DNA from: Asterias rubens
Taxonomy: Eukaryota; Echinodermata; Asteroidea; Forcipulatida; Asteriidae
Reading direction: 5' to 3'
NCBI RefSeq assembly: GCF_902459465.1
Contig: NC_047081.1
Span: forward strand, 62,001 to 126,000
DNA: 64,000 nt
Shown here: positions 38,501 through 50,500 of the stretch, piece after piece
How positions within the stretch are numbered: the stretch's first letter is position 1
How the letters are laid out: the number at the start of each line of letters is the position of its first letter
Program-made: the position numbers and the translations under genes
Notes under the pieces: model-generated
The model's input: the letters and a program-made list of their open reading frames with translations, nothing else
The model's database searches: none
What the model was told of the DNA's origin: nothing

Positions 38501-41500
38501 TAAATACTCAGAGATATAGATATTTGAAAGTGTGACATCAAGATTTACTGGTTGGCTATCTTACAACTAAACTATCTATCTTCGTTTAGGGGTATCAGTC
38601 AGAAGCCAATCAATCGTTTAGGGGTATCAGTCAGAAGCCATTCAATCTTACACAGCTCCGACTCTATCCCAAAATAACCCCAAATGAGGTGGAAAAATGC
38701 AAATATGAATGCTTTGATATGTACATCAATGTTTTTATGAGAGAACGCCTGACATGACAAGGCCAGATGGCCACTTCAAGGTAAGGACTACACTTAACTA
38801 CCACCAGGGGCACGTTGCCACCTACTCCTTGGGCTGAAACCAGGTTACCCCCTTCACAGTCTGTAAGGATGTAGGCTAGGGTTTCATACACTAGGAGCCT
38901 GGCTGCTAGAGCAGAATGCACTAGGAGAGGGCTACTGTCACCAGGGGCACGTTGCCACCTACTTCTAGGGTTGAAACCAGGTTACCCCCTTCACAGTCTG
39001 TAAGGATGTAGGCTAGGGTTTCATACACTAGGAGCCTGGCTGCTAGAGCAGAATGCACTAGGAGAGGGCTACTGTCACCAGGGGCACGTTGCCACCTACT
39101 TCTAGGGTTGAAACCAGGTTACCCCATTCACAGTCTGTAAGGATGTAGGCTAGGGTTTCATACACTAGGAGCCTGGCTGCTAGAGCAGAATGTATTACCC
39201 TCCCAACTTTTAAGAAGCGATAATGGTTAGTGCTTTGCTAACGAGCTCAGGTGTCACGACAGGAATTCGAACCCACACTGACAACATAGATCTAGACCGC
39301 TCGGCCATGACACACCACAAAGGTTAGTTATGCCCTAATACCAATCACTTACAGGGAAGATGAGCTTGCTCATGCAAGGAAATGTACAAGCAGCACATGT
39401 AACTCCAACCACCTTGACGCTGCTTAGTAAGTCTCGATTCTGTCCGAGTCGTTGTCTCTCTAGACTCCTTCGTATCTGGCTTTTCTCAGTTGGAGTCAAG
39501 TCAGTCTTCAGCATCTCATACAGGTCTTTAATCTCCTGGCTGTCTTTCTTATCTGAGGCATGAACACTGATCAGAACCAAGAAAATGAAAGAAAAATTAG
39601 AAAGGATGGGAAGGGGCGGATATATCTGATATTCCGACATTATCAAATTAGAATAAGCCATGAATGAATGAATGATATGCTTACCTGTAAGGGAGAATTG
39701 GCTTAGCAATCTTCCTAAGACTTCCAACTCGAATGAAATCCTCAAAGCCAAGACCTAAAAGTCTGAAAAAGAATCAAGACAAAATCACAAGACATTTATT
39801 GGGCTATACCATGAGTAGATGGGGAGTAGTTTAGAGAAGGATGGATTGGTAGCCATCCTACCAGTATTGGGAGTGGCTACCAATGTTAGGAATGGCTATT
39901 AGCAAAACAACAAACTTATGTAGTTACAATGTGAACTCACTAATTATGAAGATCCTATCATTAAAAATCATCCAGAGAAGTGAAAATTGAACATCCTACA
40001 AATCACCATTGCTTATTTCAATTGCCGCAAGCGTAACAAGCTTGCATTAAACATGCACAAAAACCATAACAAAACATGATATGTTATCCCTGTGTTTACT
40101 GAAAAACCTGTGGATAGAATTACTTTTATCTTCCAAAATCAATTGTGTACTTTCCCTCGGACCACAATAAAGCTACCTACACTAATAGGATCCTGTCTAC
40201 AGCTACATTTGTGGTGGATGCTATGAGGAGTTTCCATGGTGATCGCTGAGATACTGCTTCTGGGTTCTGCTCCTCACTAAGCTTGAAGAGTTTGACAAGA
40301 AACAAGACAATAACAGCAAGAAGAAAGCTCTTACCGGCACCAAAGACACCTACAGTTAGAAATCAAAGTATGTATCAAACTTTACTACGGCCAAACCAAT
40401 GACAGCAAGAAGAAAGCTCTTACCGGCACCAAAGCCACCTAGAGTTAGAAATCAAAGTATGTATCAAACTTCACAAGAGCTCATTTTCAAAGAGCTCCAT
40501 AGCCAAGTCTTACAACTAGGAATCTTGCAAGGGAGCATTTCAAAAGTCAGAAAACACATGAGGTGCAAAAACACGTTCCTAAGGTAAGGCCTACCCCTGC
40601 AATCCAGTGCCTAGTCAGAACAATCTGCTTACCCTCGACATTGTGTCGAACTATTGGTACATTCCTACAACAAACATTTAAATTAAAAAAATGGATTGAA
40701 GTTTAGATCCTAAAGCTTAAAGTCAAACAGTTGCAGTTCTTACCATGGATAAGAGTAACAGGTTCAGGGTTGGGGTTGTCGTTACTAGTCTGTTGAAACA
40801 GTTCTTACCATGGATACAAGTAACAGGTTCAGGGTTAGGGTTGTCGTTACTAGTCTGTTGAAACAGTTCTTACCATGGATAAGAGTAACAGGTTCAGGGT
40901 TGGGGTTGTCGTTACTAGTCTGTTGAAACAGTTCTTACCATGGATAAGAGTAACAGGTTTAGGGTTGGGGTTGACGTTACTAGTCTGTTGAAACAGTTCT
41001 TACCATGGATAAGAGTTACAGGTTCAGGGTTGGGGTTGACGTTACTAGTCTGTTGAAACAGTTCTTACCATGGATAAGAGTAACAGGTTCAGGGTTGGGG
41101 TTGTCGTTACTAGTCTGTTGAAACAGTTCTTACCATGGATAAGAGTAACAGGTTCAGGGTTGGGGTTGACGTTACTAGTCTGTTGAAACAGTTCTTACCA
41201 TGGATAAGAGTAACAGGTTCAGGGTTGGGGTTGACGTTACTAGTCTGTTGAAACAGTTCTTACCATGGATACAAGTAACAGGTTCAGGGTTGGGGTTGTC
41301 ATTACTAGTCTGTTGAAACAGTTCTTACCATGGATACAAGTAACAGCTTCAGGGTTGGGGTTGACGTTACTAGTCTGTTGAAACAGTTCTTACCATGGAT
41401 ACAAGTAACAGGTTCAGGGTTAGGGTTGTCATTACTAGTCTGTTGAAACAGTTCTTACCATGGATACAAGTAACAGCTTCAGGGTTGGGGTTGACGTTAC

Positions 41501-44500
41501 TAGTCTGTTGAAACAGTTCTTACCATGGATACAAGTAACAGGTTCAGGGTTAGGGTTGTCATTACTAGTCTGTTGAAACAGTTCTTACCATGGATACAAG
41601 TAACAGCTTCAGGGTTGGGGTTGACGTTACTAGTCTGTTGAAACAGTTCTTACCATGGATAAGAGTAACAGGTTCAGGGTTGGGGTTGTCGTTACTAGTC
41701 TGTTGAAACAGTTCTTACCATGGATAAGAGTAACAGGTTTAGGGTTGGGGTTGACGTTACTAGTCTGTTGAAACAGTTCTTACCATGGATAAGAGTAACA
41801 GGTTCAGGGTTGGGGTTGACGTTACTAGTCTGTTGAAACAGTTCTTACCATGGATACAAGTAACAGGTTCAGGGTTAGGGTTGTCATTACTAGTCTGTTG
41901 AAACAGTTCTTACCATGGATACAAGTAACAGCTTCAGGGTTGGGGTTGACGTTACTAGTCTGTTGAAACAGTTCTTACCATGGATAAGAGTAACAGGTTC
42001 AGGGTTGGGGTTGACGTTACTAGTCTGTTGAAACAGTTCTTACCATGGATAAGAGTAACAGGTTTAGGGTTGGGGTTGACGTTACTAGTCTGTTGAAACA
42101 GTTCTTACCATGGATAAGAGTAACAGGTTCAGGGTTGGGGTTGACGTTACTAGTCTGTTGAAACAGTTCTTACCATGGATACAAGTAACAGGTTCAGGGT
42201 TGGGGTTGTCATTACTAGTCTGTTGAAACAGTTCTTACCATGGATAAGAGTAACAGGTTTAGGGTTGGGGTTGACGTTACTAGTCTGTTGAAACAGTTCT
42301 TACCATGGATAAGAGTAACAGGTTCAGGGTTGGGGTTGACGTTACTAGTCTGTTGAAACAGTTCTTACCATGGATAAGAGTAACAGGTTTAGGGTTGGGG
42401 TTGACGTTACTAGTCTGTTGAAACAGTTCTTACCATGGATAAGAGTAACAGGTTCAGGGTTGGGGTTGTCGTTACTAGTCTGTTGAAACAGTTCTTACCA
42501 TGGATACAAGTAACAGGTTCAGGGTTGGGGTTGACGTTACTAGTCTGTTGAAACAGTTCTTACCATGGATAAGAGTAACAGGTTCAGGGTTGGGGTTGTC
42601 GTTACTAGTCTGTTGAAACATCTTTGCTACTCTTCTTAAAGCCTTTGCTTGGTCAGTGTTCAGTTTGTATGTCTCTATCATAAGTGTAGCAATGTGATCC
42701 TGAAACAAGATACAAAGATTCAAAGCAGGAGTATTAAGTCCAACCAATCTAACGCATCAGACTCGGTTCTTTATCAATTGCGACTAGAGCAGAAGCCAAA
42801 GCTGTGTTTCAAATAAGGATCTATGGTCATTAAGTATACTTACAATTTCTTGTGGAGGGTAGTTCAGGAATTTAGACTGACTCTGAGCTTGAGCTGGTGA
42901 CTTGAATGTCGACAGTCTTGATTGAGTGATAGGTTGATTGTCCGACCTTAATATCAATTACACCAAACAGAACAAAGTAAGATCTGAAGCTTTGATCAGT
43001 ATGCAAAAGACTTCTCAAAGATAACTTGCGGATTAACATGGCCACAGTGGATTTTCAAACCTGCAAGATTAGATATCCCCAAGAAGCCTCATAACTTTGA
43101 GGGGATACTCGATGCCACAGACTAGCCACCCAAACCCTGTGGATTTGCTGACACAAAGTCAATTAAAATGATGAAGAGAGATCAAACTTACCTATTGATG
43201 AGAGACTGTAGTATCGGCACTGATGTAGAATTGACATGTTCCTTTAGATTACTCAGACATACCAGCTCTGAACTCGCATTACAGGCAAGGATGGCATGTA
43301 CAGTACCTGAAAATAATCATCAACTTAGTCAATATAGTCATTGAGTCTGAGCTCCAAATCCAACTCTATAAGTTTGAGTCCGAGTCAAGGTTTGAGTCAT
43401 TGGTCATCATGGATCAAAGATGACTCGATTTAGAGTCATGCCATTTACCACCTTGTGTATGGATTCTAGCCCCGACCCGATTGAAGGGGTTTCCCCCATA
43501 CAGGTTTTACACCCACATCTAAAACTAAATACTGCTGTAGCCTCTCCAATACATCCAGTTATTGGCACTAGAGCACTTAATTCTCTTAGGGTATCACAAA
43601 CAAGTTGAAAACAATATTTACATGGTGACGGCCAATTGGAAGTAGAATAACACGCTAGTGGCTCTATCTCAACATCATTATTAGACGACGGACCATGGTA
43701 GACACTCTTGGCAAGAAAAGTTGACCTGGGGTCAAAGGTTAGGTCCTTGGAAATTACCCAGATGTCATCTACGGTTCAACAAAGAAACTGAAAGTCAGTA
43801 AAATATGAGGATATATGATGATATAGAAATAAAAGGCCATAGAATATAGAAGGTAAGACGTTACCTTTGCCATAGGAAGTTGATGCTTCTTTCCATGATA
43901 GATTCAAGTACAGCTTCTTCTTTGTGCTTTTCATCATTTGTTGTTTGCGTTTTATTGCCCAAGCCTGGAATAACAGAAATTAGCAAGTCATCAAATATCA
44001 TCATGAACATTTACTTTCAATTCTATTTCCCACCTTTAACTTTGATGGATTCAGTTCTACAGTCATATAATGTCATTGTGGTGCTGTGATTGTATTTTGA
44101 CAACTTTTAGGGCAAATGTCCCTCCATGGTCTACTACAGAGAGTTCACTGTAGTGTGACCCACCAGTAATGAACTGAAAAATGGAGTCTAAGACAAATTT
44201 GACAAATAACATTATAGAAATATAAGGAACTTACTGGTGCGCCAGGCAACATGGAGTTATATGAACAAGTTCTCCGGAATTCACAACCGTAGTACAGGCG
44301 AACATTTTGACTCTTGAAGAACGTCATCGCTGCATTGGGCTCCATTAGGGATATCTTGGTGCTACTTGATCCCTTAGCATCACTGGATGGGTCCGATTTA
44401 AACTGATCTGCCCACAGGAAAAACTGCATCAAGACGATGAAAAGAGCAAGGGGATCAGGGTTTCAGACGGAAAGGATTAGTTTCAATTTATTGTTAATTG

Positions 44501-47500
44501 GGAGACAACCAACATAGGGCTAGATAGCCGTTGGTAGCGGGCTCTCGCTAATCCATCAGTTTAAAGACCAGCTCCAGTAAATTTGCCCTCGTTCAACCAC
44601 AAATGATTGTTCAACTACAAATTAAAGAAGAATTTTACAACGATGACATCATAATTACATAAGGTAAAGAAGTAACATGGTTTTCTAAAATCCTGTTTGT
44701 AGAATGGGGCTAAACAGTGATGGAGCTTGAATATAAGATTTTGGAATGTTATTTTATGAACACACCTTGCATTGGTTGGAACGAGGCGCACTACAAGCAT
44801 AGAAGAATCTGCCTTTGTTCTTGCCTTCCTTCTTAACACACACCATCTTAGCAGCATTGCCATGGTTACACTGAGGAGCGCGGCTGGCTTGAGGGTTATC
44901 AATGGAGGCTAGCGGCGTTGAGGAGTCAAGGCATTGGGTATCAACTTTATTTCTGGCTGTGTGGAAGCGTTGACCAAGGTTGAACAAGATGAGATTAAGA
45001 TGCTCTGTAGTCAAATAATCATCAGAATAAAATTACCGTCAACCCTTAAACACACTAGCTGATTAAAATCCTATACTGCATATTACATATTCTGCAATTT
45101 GGGTTTTCATGGCACATAGTTTAAAATGTTTAATAAAAAAGTGCTGTCAGTTTACCTTTGAGAGCTGATGTGAAGACTTGTTTATAAGAAGCTACTGATG
45201 GGAAGGAAGGAGGGATTTGGACTTGACGTTTGAGGGAGGCAACACCCTGAACTTCACCTGCTGAGGGAAAGAACAATTCCCCACTGACGCTTCTCTGAAA
45301 GTCAAACAAAAACATCCAACAAACATCATTAACTCTTCAACTGGTTGTGGACTTTTCTCGTAGTCAAATGCGGGAGTGAGGGGACAAGTTTAACAGCTGC
45401 TTGGAAAAGTTTAACTATTCTGCTTAATTGTCTCATCTGGTAACCGATCAAACCGTATGTTTTCTGTTTGTTCTGGTTCTGTTCCTGATTCTCCATGAAG
45501 TGGTTTATAAGAGTCAATTCTCTGTACTGGTTATGAAAGTTTTGACCTTTTGCAAATCCAAAATAATTATCATTGCGCTTTACACACAAAATTATGGCAA
45601 ACTGCAATGTGATATCATATGAATAACTATATTTATACAGTCAACCCTCCAACTGTCTGACCGTTCAATCATCCACTGTGGTTTAGAAAGATAGATGCAT
45701 GTATGCCAGCCTGCGATAAGTCATTTAATGATTGAATCTATCAGTATTATCTCTGTTCTCACCCCTGATGAAAGTAAACTCTGTCCAGCTATTGATGAAG
45801 TAGGATTCTTGAAGCCCTTGTATTGTTGCCTCGCTAAAAACTGTAAAGACAAGCCCTCTGCTGAAATCATCAAGAAAACATTAGAAGTGTGAACAATCTA
45901 TGACCACATCAGTCCGATAAAAACAACAGTTCATAAAGGTTAATATTGCAATACTCCTGGAAAAGGGTGTAAGGCTCTATGCCCTTTTTCTCAGGACACA
46001 AAACAAATAACAAGATTCGATTCAAATCTATGTTTTTAACCTAGTATTTGGTTCCCACTTTCCTAACTGGTAAACTTATCAAAAGACAGCCAGGTTTTCA
46101 TATGAATGCAAATAAAGACGTAAAGTCTTGTAACAGCCCGAGCACAGAAAAACCCCAGTATATCATGGCATATGTGACATGACACATTAATATCAGATGG
46201 CACATCTAGAGGACATCACCTGTACAGTCTGGGTAATTATAAGTGTTGCTTGGTGTACTGGATGGGCTGATGGTACCCTGCTGGTCCAACCAGTTACTAT
46301 TGTTGCCTGTAGATACATCTCTCCCTGCCTTAATGCTGAGATTCTGATTGTAAGATGCTTCGTTCTGATGAGGAGTGCTCATCTCTTGTCTCAATTTGAA
46401 GAGACTCCGAGTGAAGTCAGAGATGCTATCATCTTCTACAAAGATCTTTGGTGTATTGAACTGATTTTTGGCTTTGCATGGTCTCCACTTTGAGGGACTT
46501 TGACGAATCTTAGGGCTGTAAGTATATTGTCTCCATTTACAGGGACTTGTAGAAACATCCGGGCTGTAAGCATCTTGAAGTGAAGATGACAAATTGCTGT
46601 GTATATTAGATTGATTTAGGCCTCCATCTTGTCTCAATTTACAGGGACTTCCAGAAAAGTCTGCAGTAGTAGCATCTTGAATTGATGATTGCAAGATGTT
46701 CTGCAACTCAGATTGACATTCGAGATTGTCTTGCCTCCCTTTAGATGGACTTTGCCAAACCTTCAGCCTGTTGGTGTCTTCATAAGTAGATCCCAAGATG
46801 TTCCGCAATTGAGTTTGGACATCATCCCGTCTCCAATTAGGGGAATATGGAGGTACCAGGCCAGTAACATCTTGCTGTCTACAGATATCTTCCATCAACT
46901 GCTTGTCATAGCTTTGGTTGTATCCATTGTGATCCTGTCTCCAGATACAGGGGCGTGAGATGGTAGATTCATTGTGGGCTATATCTTCCATTAGCTGTTT
47001 GTCATAGCTTTGGTTGTATCCATTGTGATCCTGTCTCCAGATACAGGGGCGTGAGATGGTAGATTCATTGTGGGCTATATCTTCCTTCAACTGCTTGTCA
47101 TAGGTTTGGTTGTATCCATTGTGATCCTGTCTCCAGATACAGGGGCGTGAGATGGTAGATTCATTGTGGGCTATATCTTCCTTCAACTGTTTGTCATAGG
47201 TTTGGTTGTATCCATTGTGATCCTGTCTCCAGATACAGGGGCGTGAGATGGTAGATTCATTGTGGGCTATATCTTCCATTAGCTGTTTGTCATAGCTTTG
47301 GTTGTATCCATTGTGATCCTGTCTCCAGATACAGGGGCGTGAGATGGTAGATTCATTGTGGGCTATATCTTCCTTCAACTGCTTGTCATAGGTTTGGTTG
47401 TATCCATTGTGATCCTGTCTCCAGATACAGGGGCGTGAGATGGTAGATTCATTGTGGGCTGTATCTTCCATTAGCTGTTTGTCATAGCTTTGGTTGTATC

Positions 47501-50500
47501 CATTGTGATCCTGTCTCCAGATACAGGGGCGTGAGATGGTAGATTCATTGTGGGCTATATCTTCCTTCAACTGCTTGTCATAGGTTTGGTTGTATCCATT
47601 GTGATCCTGTCTCCAGATACAGGGGCGTGAGATGGTAGATTCATTGTGGGCTGTATCTTCCATTAGCTGTTTGTCATAGCTTTGGTTGTATCCATTGTGA
47701 TCCTGTCTCCAGATACAGGGGCGTGAGATGGTAGATTCATTGTGGGCTATATCTTCCATTAGCTGTTTGTCATAGGTTTGGTTGTATCCATTGTGATCCT
47801 GTCTCCAGATACAGGGGCGTGAGATGGTAGATTCATTGTGGGCTATATCTTCCTTCAACTGCTTGTCATAGGTTTGGTTGTATCCATTGTGATCCTGTCT
47901 CCAGATACAGGGGCGTGAGATGGTAGATTCATTGTGGGCTATATCTTCCTTCAACTGCTTGTCATAGGTTTGGTTGTATCCATTGTGATCCTGTCTCCAG
48001 ATACAGGGGCGTGAGATGGTAGATTCATTGTGGGCTATATCTTCCATCAACTGCTTGTCATAGCTTTGGTTGTATCCATTGTGATCCTGTCTCCAGATAC
48101 AGGGGCGTGAGATGGTAGATTCATTGTGGGCTATATCTTCCATTAGCTGTTTGTCATAGGTTTGGTTGTATCCATTGTGATCCTGTCTCCAGATACAGGG
48201 GCGTGAGATGGTAGATTCATTGTGGGCTATATCTTCCATTAGCTGTTTGTCATAGGTTTGGTTGTATCCATTGTGATCCTGTCTCCAGATACAGGGGCGT
48301 GAGATGGTAGATTCATTGTGGGCTATATCTTCCATCAACTGTTTGTCATAGGTTTGGTTGTATCCATTGTGATCCTGTCTCCAGATACAGGGGCGTGAGA
48401 TGGTAGATTCATTGTGGGCTATATCTTCCATCAACTGCTTGTCATAGGTTTGGTTGTATCCATTGTGATCCTGTCTCCAGATACAGGGGCGTGAGATGGT
48501 AGATTCATTGTGGGCTATATCTTCCATCAACTGTTTGTCATAGGTTTGGTTGTATCCATTGTGATCCTGTCTCCAGATACAGGGGCGTGAGATGGTAGAT
48601 TCATTGTGGGCTATATCTTCCTTCAACTGCTTGTCATAGGTTTGGTTGTATCCATTGTGATCCTGTCTCCAGATACAGGGGCGTGAGATGGTAGATTCAT
48701 TGTGGGCTATATCTTCCTTCAACTGCTTGTCATAGCTTTGGTTGTATCCATTGTGATCCTGTCTCCAGATACAGGGGCGTGAGATGGTAGATTCATTGTG
48801 GGCTATATCTTCCTTCAACTGCTTGTCATAGCTTTGGTTGTATCCATTGTGATCCTGTCTCCAGATACAGGGGCGTGAGATGGTAGATTCATTGTGGGCT
48901 ATATCTTCCATCAACTGCTTGTCATAGGTTTGGTTGTATCCATTGTGATCCTGTCTCCAGATACAGGGGCGTGAGATGGTAGATTCATTGTGGGCTATAT
49001 CTTCCATCAACTGTTTGTCATAGGTTTGGTTGTATCCATTGTGATCCTGTCTCCAGATACAGGGGCGTGAGATGGTAGATTCATTGTGGGCTATATCTTC
49101 CTTCAACTGCTTGTCATAGGTTTGGTTGTATCCATTGTGATCCTGTCTCCAGATACAGGGGCGTGAGATGGTAGATTCATTGTGGGCTATATCTTCCATC
49201 AACTGTTTGTCATAGGTTTGGTTGTATCCATTGTGATCCTGTCTCCAGATACAGGGGCGTGAGATGGTAGATTCATTGTGGGCTATATCTTCCATCAACT
49301 GCTTGTCATAGGTTTGGTTGTATCCATTGTGATCCTGTCTCCAGATACAGGGGCGTGAGATGGTAGATTTGTATCCATTGTGATCCTGTCTCCAGATACA
49401 GGGGCGTGAGATGGTAGATTCATTGTGGGCTATATCTTCCTTCAACTGCTTGTCATAGGTTTGGTTGTATCCATTGTGATCCTGTCTCCAGATACAGGGG
49501 CGTGAGATGGTAGATTCATTGTGGGCTATATCTTCCTTCAACTGCTTGTCATAGGTTTGGTTGTATCCATTGTGATCCTGTCTCCAGATACAGGGGCGTG
49601 AGATGGTAGATTCATTGTGGGCTATATCTTCCTTCAACTGCTTGTCATAGGTTTGGTTGTATCCATTGTGATCCTGTCTCCAGATACAGGGGCGTGAGAT
49701 GGTAGATTCATTGTGGGCTATATCTTCCATCAACTGCTTGTCATAGGTTTGGTTGTATCTGTAGTGGAGTTGTCCTGGTGCAACATTCTTGTCAGTTAGT
49801 GTAGAGATGAATGGAAAGGATTCAGTTGTTGCAGTATAACTAGGATACAATATATCGGATGTTAAAGTTGAATCAAGAATTACCTCAGATCCAAACATAT
49901 CTACTGCCTCTTTCTCTGTGGTGTATGAAGAAAGATTCATTTCAGATCTTGAATGAAGAGTGTCCGATTCTTTTTCTTTGAAGAATGTCTCCCAATGTGG
50001 AAGATGCTCTGATGCTTCTTTCCATTGCTCATCTTTAGCTCCATCCTCATCACACGGCAATGTTGGTACTTGAGGTCTTGCCTGGATGGGAGTGGAGTAT
50101 CCTCCATCTTGGGAAGCGACAGGGAATTGTTGCCGTCTTGCACTGGCTTGGTATAGGGTTGCAGCTGGAGGCCTTCTGCGTACCGTTCCACTCGACACAG
50201 GGTCATTCCAGTAATTCTCTCTCTTTCTCTTTTTAGGTTTCTGCAGGGAGATAAGCATATATGTTTTAATGATCAATTTTAGTTTAGAAATACAAACAAA
50301 TGTAGAGAATGATTCATTTTAAAACCAAATATTGGATGTACACATGAGTGAGTTGTTAAAATATAATCATGAGATGAAACCTGGACTATTCCATTTTACA
50401 TCTGCTCAGGACTCAGACAGCACCGAGTTTACAGTGCATATCGCACATCGGTGTAAAGGTAAAAAACCCAAACTAATAGAATCACCTTGTCACTGAGTCT

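Noticed and set aside
38664-38921. 85-codon minus-strand frame in a ZGRF1 intron
   Set aside because: It lies in the 137-base tandem repeat and does not fit between exons 19 and 20 in phase or by alignment.
40735-42620. Regular repeat that might be taken for a CRISPR array or a satellite
   Set aside because: Units are contiguous 65-base copies without unique spacers, and they are made from a coding exon end; the host is a eukaryote.
45695-45892. 65-codon plus-strand frame
   Set aside because: It overlaps, in antisense, the 71-base ZGRF1 exon 8 (45763-45833), which is needed to keep phase between exons 7 and 9.
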